The notes under the pieces: model-generated
Seen by the model: only the letters and a program-made list of their open reading frames with translations
Told to the model about the DNA's origin: nothing
The model's database searches: none
From: CAZKXU01 sp964556665
GTDB taxonomy: Bacteria > Bdellovibrionota_C > UBA2361 > CAZKXU01
Assembly (NCBI GenBank): GCA_964556665.1
Contig: CAZKXU010000004.1
Coordinates: forward strand, 1-62,197
Direction: 5' to 3'
Length of the DNA: 62,197 bases
Position numbers and translations under genes: made by a program
Part shown: positions 1 through 7,655 of the stretch, piece by piece
Position numbering within the stretch: the first letter of the stretch is position 1
How the letters are laid out: each line of letters opens with the position of its first letter

Positions 1-60
1 GTGTTTTCGGGCATTTTTCGCCTTTTCTTAGTTCGAACTGCTCCTTCTAGGATTAACAAT

Positions 61-211
61 ACTGGGACCGCAGGACGCGCTTGGGCAGTGCATAGCACTG
101 CCACCAGGCAGCGTAAGACATTTAGCTTCCTTAAGTCAGCGCTAAGCGCCGTCCAGCCTGCAAACAAATTAGTTGGCATTTCGTTGCGTGCTGGAAACCC
201 GCAGCCCCAGT
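61..211. repeat. Degenerate copy of the palindromic intergenic repeat
   Basis: The left end reads ACTGGGACCGCAGG and the right end reads GCAGCCCCAGT, which are eroded forms of the complementary ends of the intact copies (for example 14293-14368). The spacer is longer than in the other copies and holds its own perfect 8-bp hairpin, GGCAGTGC-ATA-GCACTGCC at 84-102. An open frame from base 1 to 213 runs through it, but it is best explained as repeat sequence and not as a gene. Confidence 0.55.
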
Positions 212-230
212 AAGACGGTAAGAACTTATA

Positions 231-725
231 TTAAAGTGCGTTAGTATGTTTGCAAGGTAGTAATATTATTGGCTTCTCCTGATATTTCTCGGCCGTAACA
301 ACACTTATAGCCTGGTTCAAGGCATGTATATACTTCGCGATTCGGCTAAATTCCCTTAAAAAGGCCAGTAGATACTCACGCTCATCACAGCCACCAAAAA
401 ACGGATTGTCTAAGCCCATCAAGGTGAGCTGTGTAAGTCTCTTATCGACTAGCCTAGCAATGTCGATCCAGAACTCGAACTGAATGCGTTCTTTTATCGA
501 TAGTCCATGCCGCCAAAGAAAAATATCCCGCTCAGTCTCGGCTAAAAACCAAATACCTCCCTGTGATTCCAATTTAGGCAGTTTGTCTGCCAAAGCACCC
601 TCGATCTTGCTTACTGCAGCGAGCAATAGGCAACTCTGAGACAGCGTTTTCCTGCAAATCTGTAAATTTTGTACACAGCTGTACAAAGATGCACTGGTAC
701 TCGTTTCTGGTGGCGTAATAAACAT
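231..725 (-). CDS. Hypothetical protein, 164 aa
   Basis: I do not recognise this protein. It is a complete open frame on the minus strand, predicted soluble, with no signal peptide, membrane segment or known motif visible. The middle third (about residues 55-100) is rich in aromatic and charged residues and looks alpha-helical. The C-terminal part has the pattern of an amphipathic helix followed by a short cysteine-containing tail. It stands alone: the next gene (994) is divergent, and the window edge lies downstream. The 268 bases between 725 and 994 are AT-rich and contain a small dyad (GATATT-TATG-AATATC) but no recognisable operator. A real but lineage-restricted gene is the likeliest reading. 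A spurious frame cannot be excluded. Confidence 0.5.
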   Translation of the reverse strand: MFITPPETSTSASLYSCVQNLQICRKTLSQSCLLLAAVSKIEGALADKLPKLESQGGIWFLAETERDIFLWRHGLSIKERIQFEFWIDIARLVDKRLTQLTLMGLDNPFFGGCDEREYLLAFLREFSRIAKYIHALNQAISVVTAEKYQEKPIILLPCKHTNAL

Positions 726-993
726 TTGAGATTACTATTTATTTTATAAAGCGCTGCGAGGATTGCTGTATATCAGCAAGTTTGAAGCCAATATGGGCAT
801 TGTATCCTATTAAGCAGGGAGCGTTAAGAGCCGATTTTACACATGTGGTGTTGTATAGTCCTTTTCAAACGTAACTTTTAGAAAAGACTATATCCTCCGT
901 AGCTTTAGCGAAGGAGCATTATACTGAGAGTGGTGATATTTATGAATATCTCCATAATATGACGTTTCCGATTAATCAGTAGGTCCCTAAATT

Positions 994-2502
994 ATGACAG
1001 AAACAATCTCGCATAAAGACACGGTCATGATTGTAGATGATGATCGTCTCAATAGGATCTGCATGAAGGCTATGCTGGAAGGTAAGGGGTACAACGTAGT
1101 GCAAGCCACAAACGGTTATCAGTGTATAAAGCTATGCAAAGCAAATCCACCATCGATAATTTTGCTTGATGTGATTATGCCTGGAATTGATGGCTTGGAT
1201 GTTTGTAAAGAACTCCGTAAGCAATATACTCCCGAGGAGTTGCCAATCGTTATTGTCAGCACTAAAGGCAGCGGGCCTGAATTAGCAAATGGACTGAAAG
1301 CAGGTGCTAATGATTATATCACCAAACCTGTTGATCGCTATGCCTTGCTTGCGCGCTTAGAAGTACAGCTCAGAAGTTCACGCCTGTTCATGGCAAATAG
1401 GGAGAATCAGAGGAAGCTTGATCAGACCCTTAAACTTATGTATGCCATGGGCACGGTCCTGCCGGAGGCAGTTGCAATTGCCGGTGAGGGTGGGGAGATC
1501 CTCTATTACAATAAGCTTATCTTCAAGCTTTGTGGTGCGCAGATGCCCGCAAAAATCGAAGATATACATCGAAAGATCTTTGAGGGCTCAATGGATGGCA
1601 TTCACGCCCAGATGCGAGACGTGATCTTAGATAACCAGTTCTTGGTTATCGATCAGGAGTATGAGGCCATGGCTAAGAGGAAGCTACGAATTCAGGTGGT
1701 ATCCGAGCCTCTATTAATCGACAGTAATAATAACTGTAGGCTTTGGCTGTGGCGTGACTTTACCGACATGCGAGAGCTTGAAGGTGCCTTATTGGAGAAA
1801 TCCAAATTGGAAACCATGGGTGTTTTTGCCTCGGGCGTTGCCCATAATTTTAACAATGTCCTTGGCGGCATATCAGGTGCAACAGGCGCACTTTCCAAAC
1901 TTACAAAAGATAATGAGCGTGCACAGAAACTGATCGTTATGATCGAGAAGGGTGTTGACCGCGCCTCAAAACTAACAAATAAAATCTTAGGATTTGGAGA
2001 TACTGCAACTGAGGATGCTAATAAAGCATACGGTGATTTAATCCACGTTATTAAAGATGTACTCCGCATACAGGATGAGCTACACGAGCATCGCATTCTT
2101 GCTAGCGCCAATTACAGCACTGAGTCTTTACTGGTGCGAGTCCCGGCTATTCAGCTATACGATCTTATTAACAATGTTGTCAGTAATGCGTTCGAAGCGA
2201 TTAAAGAACGTGGAGAGGTTTCAATTTCAACAGCTATAAAACCTGGAGACACCCATGTTGAGGTGCATATTGTCGATAACGGCATAGGCATGGATCAGGA
2301 CACCCTGAAACGGCTGCGCGAGCCATTCTTTTCAACAAAAGCCATGGACGTAGAGAACGGTATCAGTATTGAAGGTCACGGCCTTGGTCTTTGGTGGGTA
2401 CACAACGTGCTTAGGATCTGTGGAGGCGAGATCGAATTCAATAGTGAGTTAGAAGAGGGGACTGAGGTAACGATTACACTCCCGTTGCTTAAGGAATGTT
2501 AA
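994..2502 (+). CDS. Hybrid sensor histidine kinase with N-terminal receiver domain
   Basis: A cytoplasmic two-component protein of 502 aa. Residues 11-125 form a receiver domain: acidic triad D15-D17, phospho-acceptor D59 in LLDVIMPG, S89/T90 and the conserved lysine K111 before a proline. A linker of about 150 residues with PAS-like character follows. The dimerisation/phospho-acceptor helix has H284 in GVAHNFNNVLGG. The GHKL ATPase domain shows an N-box (NNVVSNAFEAI), G1 (DNGIGMD, from D428) and G2 (GHGLGL, 461-466). No transmembrane segment is visible, so input probably comes through the receiver or linker. A lone receiver is encoded nearby at 2743-3138 on the other strand and could be its partner, which is inference. 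No Shine-Dalgarno is evident before the ATG. Confidence 0.9.
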   Translation: MTETISHKDTVMIVDDDRLNRICMKAMLEGKGYNVVQATNGYQCIKLCKANPPSIILLDVIMPGIDGLDVCKELRKQYTPEELPIVIVSTKGSGPELANGLKAGANDYITKPVDRYALLARLEVQLRSSRLFMANRENQRKLDQTLKLMYAMGTVLPEAVAIAGEGGEILYYNKLIFKLCGAQMPAKIEDIHRKIFEGSMDGIHAQMRDVILDNQFLVIDQEYEAMAKRKLRIQVVSEPLLIDSNNNCRLWLWRDFTDMRELEGALLEKSKLETMGVFASGVAHNFNNVLGGISGATGALSKLTKDNERAQKLIVMIEKGVDRASKLTNKILGFGDTATEDANKAYGDLIHVIKDVLRIQDELHEHRILASANYSTESLLVRVPAIQLYDLINNVVSNAFEAIKERGEVSISTAIKPGDTHVEVHIVDNGIGMDQDTLKRLREPFFSTKAMDVENGISIEGHGLGLWWVHNVLRICGGEIEFNSELEEGTEVTITLPLLKEC

Positions 2503-2536
2503 TATACATTCATAGTTTTTAAGATTACCTTTATTT

Positions 2537-2649
2537 CTAGTCTTAATCTTTGTCCTAGCCTTCGTCTTCTCCCGGATCAGGGCTAGAACGAAGAATCCGG
2601 ACAAGATCAAAGACGAGGACGAAGGCGAGGATTAGGATTAAGATAAGGA
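2537..2649. repeat. Purine/pyrimidine-rich imperfect inverted repeat
   Basis: A pyrimidine-rich left arm (2537-2577) is mirrored by a purine-rich right arm (2595-2649). The inner part pairs exactly (CCGGAT at 2572-2577 with ATCCGG at 2595-2600), as does the CCTTCGTC/GACGAAGG block. The right arm is built of short near-repeats such as GAGGAC and GATTAGGATTA. It separates the convergent kinase (plus) and receiver (minus) genes and could form a long hairpin acting as a bidirectional terminator. Confidence 0.6.
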
Positions 2650-2742
2650 CTGGGAATAAGAATCACCAAAATCACTATGATTTTCTGTACTAGTGGGAGG
2701 TATATAGGCTGCCCCTACGATTTTACCCACACTTTTTAACAG

Positions 2743-3138
2743 TTACGGATCCATCTTGTCTCTACAGTGCTCATAAAGCAAAGCCTGTACAACTTTTTTA
2801 CTAAGTGTGTGCTTACTTAAATAAGTCGTTATCCCAACCTCTTGTCCTTCCGCCCAACCTTCTCCAGTAGCATTGGCTGTAAAAGCTATAATAGCACCTT
2901 GATATCCAGCAGATCTGACCTTCTTAGTCAGCACGTGGCCGTTCATCTCAGGCATCCTGATATCTATAATCATCATATCGAAGGGAGTGCCAAGCTGTAG
3001 CTGAGAAAGAGTAGCATCGAGTGCCTGTGCACCGCGACTGACTGCTGTTACAGCAGCTCCAGCGCGCTCAAAAAACTCCTCTAGCATGAGCAAAATAGAT
3101 GGATCGTCATCAACTATTAGTACTCTAGGTCTCGTCAT
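2743..3138 (-). CDS. Single-domain response regulator (CheY-like receiver)
   Basis: A stand-alone receiver domain of 131 aa with no output domain. The acidic cluster D10-D12, the phospho-acceptor D59 (IIDIRMPEMNG), the switch threonine in AFTAN and the conserved lysine K109 are all present, so it should be phosphorylatable. Known role of such proteins: phosphorelay intermediates or protein-protein regulators. It is convergent with the hybrid kinase at 994-2502 and separated from it by a large inverted repeat. A functional pairing is plausible but not shown. The C-terminal helix ends in a short charged tail (HCRDKMDP) with nothing DNA-binding in it. Confidence 0.88.
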   Translation of the reverse strand: MTRPRVLIVDDDPSILLMLEEFFERAGAAVTAVSRGAQALDATLSQLQLGTPFDMMIIDIRMPEMNGHVLTKKVRSAGYQGAIIAFTANATGEGWAEGQEVGITTYLSKHTLSKKVVQALLYEHCRDKMDP

Positions 3139-3257
3139 TTGATTATTGTAAAATCATTTGCCTCTACTTAGGCCTGCATCAGGCTGATGCAGCAATTTCT
3201 GTTCTATCTTCCAATTTGGTTTATTCCTTGTCAATATCCTGCTATATTTGACAGGAA

Positions 3258-4421
3258 ATGGGCAAGGAAGTTCCTCCTCAATCTCTTCGTATATGTCATC
3301 TAGCTGATATTCACCTTGGATATCGCCGCTATAACAGGATGGCAGGAGGTGGTGCTAATCAGCGAGAGGTCGATATTAATAACGCCTTCCATGAAGCTAT
3401 TGAAAAGGTAATAAAGCTTAAGCCGCATATCGTAATAATAGCCGGAGACCTTTTCCATCATGTACGACCTTCAAATGCGGTTGTGACTTTCTGCTTTCGA
3501 GAGCTTAGACGTTTAGCGATGGCCGTCAGCAGGATAGTAATTATAGGGGGTAATCATGAAACCCCTAAGCGTTCAGATACTGGGTGCGTCCTTAGACTAT
3601 TCTCAGAAATTACAGGTGTACATGTAGCCGATACTAACATTGAGCAATTCAATTTTCCTGAGATAAGCACAAATGTATGTTGTTTGCCTCATGCAGCTTT
3701 GTTTGACAAAACAGATCTGCGGCTTAGGGCAGATGACCGGTGTAAATTCAATATCCTTACAGTGCATGCACAGGTCGATGAGACATGGATGAGTGACTTT
3801 GGCGGCGTAGAACTTGACCTCAAAAAACTAAGTCCACATGAATGGGACTATATCGCATTAGGGCATGTGCATTTATACCGCGGCGTAGCGCTAAATGCTT
3901 TTTATGCCGGATCAATCGAACACACAGCAAGCAATATTTGGGCAGAGGCTGGTCAGTCAAAAGGTTTTCTTGAGATAGAACTGCCTAGCTTAGCCAGAAA
4001 ATTCCACACGCTTACATCTCCTAGAGAGGTCATAGTCGCAGAAACTCTTGATGCCCGCATGTTAACTCCACAGGAGGCATCAGAACAGATCAATCAGAAA
4101 TTGTTAAAGATACCTGGTGGAGTAGATGGAAAGATAGTGCGTCTTGAAATTCTAAATATTCCTCGTGAAGTTGTAAGACTCCTTGATTATAAAGGAATAA
4201 AGCGCTGGAAAAACTTGGCATTAAATCTAACTCTGGAATTCAAAGGGCCAGATCGACAGGATTCACGTCAAGCCTTCTCTAGTACTGCACGCGGCACATT
4301 AGAGGAGCAGCTAGATCAATATACTAAAACCTATACAAGTGAAAGGCATCATAGCGATGAGTTTACAGCGTTGTTTAAGAGTTATTTTCAGAAACTAGAG
4401 ATAAAAGAGGAGCTGCGATGA
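3258..4421 (+). CDS. sbcD: DNA double-strand-break repair nuclease SbcD/Mre11
   Basis: Mn-dependent metallophosphoesterase nuclease subunit of the SbcCD (Mre11-Rad50-like) complex, which trims DNA ends and cleaves hairpins. The calcineurin-like motifs appear in order: D17-x-H19 (LADIHLG), GDLFH with D64, GNHE with N99-H100, a histidine in LTVHAQ, and GHVHLY. The 387-aa length is normal. The C-terminal cap region is less conserved. The stop overlaps the start of the next gene by four bases (ATGA), so the two are translationally coupled, as in known sbcDC operons. A complex that cleaves hairpins sits here in a genome carrying many long palindromes. That is only context. Confidence 0.93.
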   Translation: MGKEVPPQSLRICHLADIHLGYRRYNRMAGGGANQREVDINNAFHEAIEKVIKLKPHIVIIAGDLFHHVRPSNAVVTFCFRELRRLAMAVSRIVIIGGNHETPKRSDTGCVLRLFSEITGVHVADTNIEQFNFPEISTNVCCLPHAALFDKTDLRLRADDRCKFNILTVHAQVDETWMSDFGGVELDLKKLSPHEWDYIALGHVHLYRGVALNAFYAGSIEHTASNIWAEAGQSKGFLEIELPSLARKFHTLTSPREVIVAETLDARMLTPQEASEQINQKLLKIPGGVDGKIVRLEILNIPREVVRLLDYKGIKRWKNLALNLTLEFKGPDRQDSRQAFSSTARGTLEEQLDQYTKTYTSERHHSDEFTALFKSYFQKLEIKEELR

Positions 4422-6511
4422 GGCTAGCTTCTCTCTACCTCTGCAATTTCAGGCAGCATGCATTAACAGAGATTCAATTTGAATCAGGTATCACTGGAAT
4501 ATTCGGGCCAAACGGCGCTGGCAAAAGCAGTTTGGTTGAGGCAATAGCTTTTGCGCTCTATGGCGTCCAGGCAATACGAGGGAATCTTGCTGACTTAAAG
4601 AGACGAGGCTGTAGCGCACGTGATCCATTCGAAGTAAGACTCGTCTTTGAACATGACAACATTGTTTACAGAGTCGAACGCGGCATTAGTGACGGCAAAC
4701 TATTCATCGCTGGAGCTGACAAGCCGATTACCAGTAATAACCGTGAAACTACAGCGGCAATCGAAAGATTATTACGGCTTAACTACGATGAATTTATAGC
4801 TTCATATTATACAGAACAGAAAGGATTACAGTTCCTAAGCGGTCAAAAAGGTGCGACAGAACGTGAAAAATTTATTATGCGGATGATCGGCTATGACCGT
4901 CTCGAAAAGATTCAGGAGTTATTGAGGGAGGATCGTAAATCTAAGCGTAGTGAGTTGCAAGGCATCGAGGCAGGCTTAGGAACTAGACAGGAACTTGAGA
5001 GCTGCCTAAGAGTAGAGATGGAGCATCTAGCATTGGCTGAGGAAAGTTATAAGAACTCAAGCAAAGTATTGAAAAATGCTGACTTAGAGGTATTAAGATT
5101 AAAAGGCGAATATGACAAACTTGAATCACAAAAACTAAAGTTCGATAAGCTTCTGGCAGACATTGAGAGGATAACAATTTTAACGCAGCAGCAGGGCAAG
5201 AGGCGAGAATCTATTCTGCAGGATCTTGATGAGATGCCCAGCCTAGATGCGTTAGAGGAGCTAATCTCTCAGAGCCGTTTAGCGCTCTTAAAGCTGCGTA
5301 CAGAGATACAGCAGCTTGAGACTGAGACACAAGCAGAGCAGTCCTTATGGAGAGAGCGAACGGTTAAAATCGAAGCGGAGCTTGCGACTCTAAGTGAGAA
5401 AAATCATGAACTAACTGAACGCGAGAGAAACTATACGGCATTAAAAGAGAACGCTCCTTGTCCTACCTGCGGTAAGGAATTAGGCGCAGAGTTTCATGAT
5501 GTGAAGGGGCATTTAAGAGTAGAGAGAGAGAGTCTAGCCGAACATATATCTATGCTCTACTCGGAGCTTAAAGTTCTGAGCACTGAACCTGAGATGCTAA
5601 TAGAGAAGAAAGTAAAACTTTCATCGGCAAAGAAATCGCTCGCCGTTCAAGAGTGTGAAAATGCGAGCTTAATTGAACGTCGAGCGAAGCTTGAAGGGGT
5701 AAGACTCCTGCAAGCTGAACTTTCTCGTATTGATGACGAGCAGATAGAGTTAAATAAAAAAAGAGCCGCGCTTGATGATGAGCTTTCTGAGCTTTCATTT
5801 AAGGCGGATCTATACACTAGAACAAAAGCCGGATATGAGGCTGCCATGCGTTTATTGGAGGTCTCACGACTTCAAAATACAAGAGCAGAAGGTGAGCATG
5901 AGATGTACCGCTCTTTAGTGGAAAGAGCGCGGGCAACCTTAGAACAGTATGATCAAAGACGTGCTTCATTACAAAGTCTAAAGACGGAGCTGGTATTACT
6001 TGAGGAAGGGGATGCCTTACTCACTAACTTTAGACGGGACCTTAACTCTACCCTAAGACCCCGGCTTGCTGAACTCTCTGGAGAGTTCCTGGCGGAGCTA
6101 ACTGATGGTCGTTATAACACAGTCGAAGTACAGCCGGATTTTACTCCAACAGTTGTTGAAGATGGGGATCCGAAAGCAATTATTAGTGGAGGTGAGGAGG
6201 ATATTTTGAACCTTTGCGTGCGGCTAGGCTTATCTACATTGGTATCCGAGCGAGCTGGGCACACCGTTTCGCTTCTGGTCCTAGATGAAGTTTTTGGCTC
6301 ACTAGATGAGTTTAGACGTGCTAACGTTCTGGTATTATTAGAGCAGTTGCGGAAACGTTTTGAGCAGATCCTCATTATTACCCATATGGATGATATTCGA
6401 GAGAGCATCCAGAACGCTATCTACGTTGATTACAATCACTCTTTAGATCAGGCGGTCGTAAGAAAGGTTGAGGCTGATTTTCTTATAGAAGGCAGAGTAG
6501 TCAATCTGTAA
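4418..6511 (+). CDS. sbcC: SbcC/Rad50-type SMC ATPase, compact form
   Basis: ATPase partner of SbcD. Walker A GPNGAGKS spans residues 30-37. A zinc hook CPTC at 348-351 lies at the apex of two long heptad-like coiled coils (about 170-345 and 355-540). The ABC signature SGGEE is at 590-594 and Walker B VLDE at D623-E624. At 697 aa it is clearly shorter than the roughly 1,050-aa enterobacterial SbcC, mainly through shorter coiled coils, and is nearer archaeal/phage Rad50-like forms. A good Shine-Dalgarno (GAGGAG) precedes the ATG inside the sbcD end. The function as the nuclease-gating ATPase follows from the family and the operon. Confidence 0.92.
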   Translation: MRLASLYLCNFRQHALTEIQFESGITGIFGPNGAGKSSLVEAIAFALYGVQAIRGNLADLKRRGCSARDPFEVRLVFEHDNIVYRVERGISDGKLFIAGADKPITSNNRETTAAIERLLRLNYDEFIASYYTEQKGLQFLSGQKGATEREKFIMRMIGYDRLEKIQELLREDRKSKRSELQGIEAGLGTRQELESCLRVEMEHLALAEESYKNSSKVLKNADLEVLRLKGEYDKLESQKLKFDKLLADIERITILTQQQGKRRESILQDLDEMPSLDALEELISQSRLALLKLRTEIQQLETETQAEQSLWRERTVKIEAELATLSEKNHELTERERNYTALKENAPCPTCGKELGAEFHDVKGHLRVERESLAEHISMLYSELKVLSTEPEMLIEKKVKLSSAKKSLAVQECENASLIERRAKLEGVRLLQAELSRIDDEQIELNKKRAALDDELSELSFKADLYTRTKAGYEAAMRLLEVSRLQNTRAEGEHEMYRSLVERARATLEQYDQRRASLQSLKTELVLLEEGDALLTNFRRDLNSTLRPRLAELSGEFLAELTDGRYNTVEVQPDFTPTVVEDGDPKAIISGGEEDILNLCVRLGLSTLVSERAGHTVSLLVLDEVFGSLDEFRRANVLVLLEQLRKRFEQILIITHMDDIRESIQNAIYVDYNHSLDQAVVRKVEADFLIEGRVVNL

Positions 6512-6697
6512 TTATTCTTATACTGACGCAGAGCCTTACAATTCAGTATTCGCCCTCGTTTTTAGATGCAACATACTTTTAGATCGTACCATAACTATTA
6601 CTAGATACTAATTTGATTTGCATTCAGACTTGTATTGGCACTCGCCATCGAAGTCTGCAATCAAGGGGTTTATTTTGCTTTTATCAAAGGTTATTTT

Positions 6698-7549
6698 ATG
6701 AAAAGTTTTGCTTTATCGATTCTTACAGCCAGTTCGTTTTTGTTCTCTATAGCATTTGCAGATAACACCACCACGGCGATTATAAAAAAAGAGGTTAAGA
6801 AAGCTGTGGGAAGGGCAATCTCTACAGCTGCTGTTGTTGGTCCGCAAGGTCCAATGGGGCCACAAGGACTTAAGGGAGATGCTGGCCCTACCGGTCCACA
6901 AGGACTACCTGGACCTACGGGGCCAGCCGGTAAGGATGGAGCTCCTGGCAAAGAAGGAGCACCGGGAAATAACGGTGAAGATGGTAAGGATGGAGCTCCT
7001 TGTGATCCTGATCTAAATGTCCGTTGTAGAGGACCTGCTGGACAGGATGGTAAAGATGCCTCCCCAATGCTTGATATCTACGTGCCAGACAAAGACGCCA
7101 ACGGCATATTTTCACCATCTCAATCAGCAAATGCAAAGGACTGTAGTCAATTTAGTATTGAGTCTGTATGTGCCTACAAAGGGTGTGAATTTAGAATATC
7201 TAATACAGACTGGAACTCAGGTAACGATAATACCAGTCTAGCGACAATGACTCTGTTCATGGAGAACAACTACAGTTCATATGGTAAAAAAGGGAATGAA
7301 AGTACTCTTTATACCTATATTATGAGACCGGATGCCGCGGATCGAGGTGTTGAGCTAGGTGCCAATAAAAATGGGCATGTCGATAAAATTGATATTATCA
7401 GTGCGAACGGTGGTGAAGTTTTGATCTCTAACTATATTCCTGCGTCATGTGCCGGTCAAAAAGGAGATAGTGCGCCGTTTGACGATCCTTATCAGATTAA
7501 TGTAATGGTCGATCCTAATCACGTCGCATACATCATTATTAAAGAGTAG
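6698..7549 (+). CDS. Secreted collagen-like protein
   Basis: An exported 283-aa protein. The chosen ATG gives a clean signal peptide (MKSFALSIL..., cleavage after AFA, about residue 21). A longer in-frame start at 6635 would bury it. Residues 48-101 are 18 uninterrupted Gly-X-Y triplets (GPQGPMGPQGLKGDAG and so on), broken by a loop with two cysteines (102-111), then three more triplets to 120. The rest, about 160 residues, is a probable beta-rich globular head with several Cys. Known bacterial collagen-like proteins form triple helices on cell surfaces, spores or phage fibres. A trimeric extracellular stalk-and-head protein is inferred here. It is a single-gene unit followed by a terminator-like hairpin. 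The region 6512-6697 before it shows no other feature. Confidence 0.85.
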   Translation: MKSFALSILTASSFLFSIAFADNTTTAIIKKEVKKAVGRAISTAAVVGPQGPMGPQGLKGDAGPTGPQGLPGPTGPAGKDGAPGKEGAPGNNGEDGKDGAPCDPDLNVRCRGPAGQDGKDASPMLDIYVPDKDANGIFSPSQSANAKDCSQFSIESVCAYKGCEFRISNTDWNSGNDNTSLATMTLFMENNYSSYGKKGNESTLYTYIMRPDAADRGVELGANKNGHVDKIDIISANGGEVLISNYIPASCAGQKGDSAPFDDPYQINVMVDPNHVAYIIIKE

Positions 7550-7578
7550 TCTTATAGCTGAACCACTATAGACTCAGA

Positions 7579-7609
7579 GGAGATGGCCGACAAACGGCCA
7601 TCTCCGTTT
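7579..7609 (+). terminator. Terminator-like hairpin after the collagen-like gene
   Basis: A perfect 11-bp stem, GGAGATGGCCG (7579-7589), loop ACAAA, CGGCCATCTCC (7595-7605), is followed by GTTTA. The T-run is short, so termination strength is uncertain. Confidence 0.6.
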
Positions 7610-7655
7610 AACCAAAAAGCTAATAGATATTACCTCTCCATCGTAGTATATAAAG

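Noticed and set aside
1..213. Open frame of 70 codons from the window edge
   Set aside because: It uses a GTG at base 1, has no family resemblance and mostly covers a degenerate palindromic repeat.
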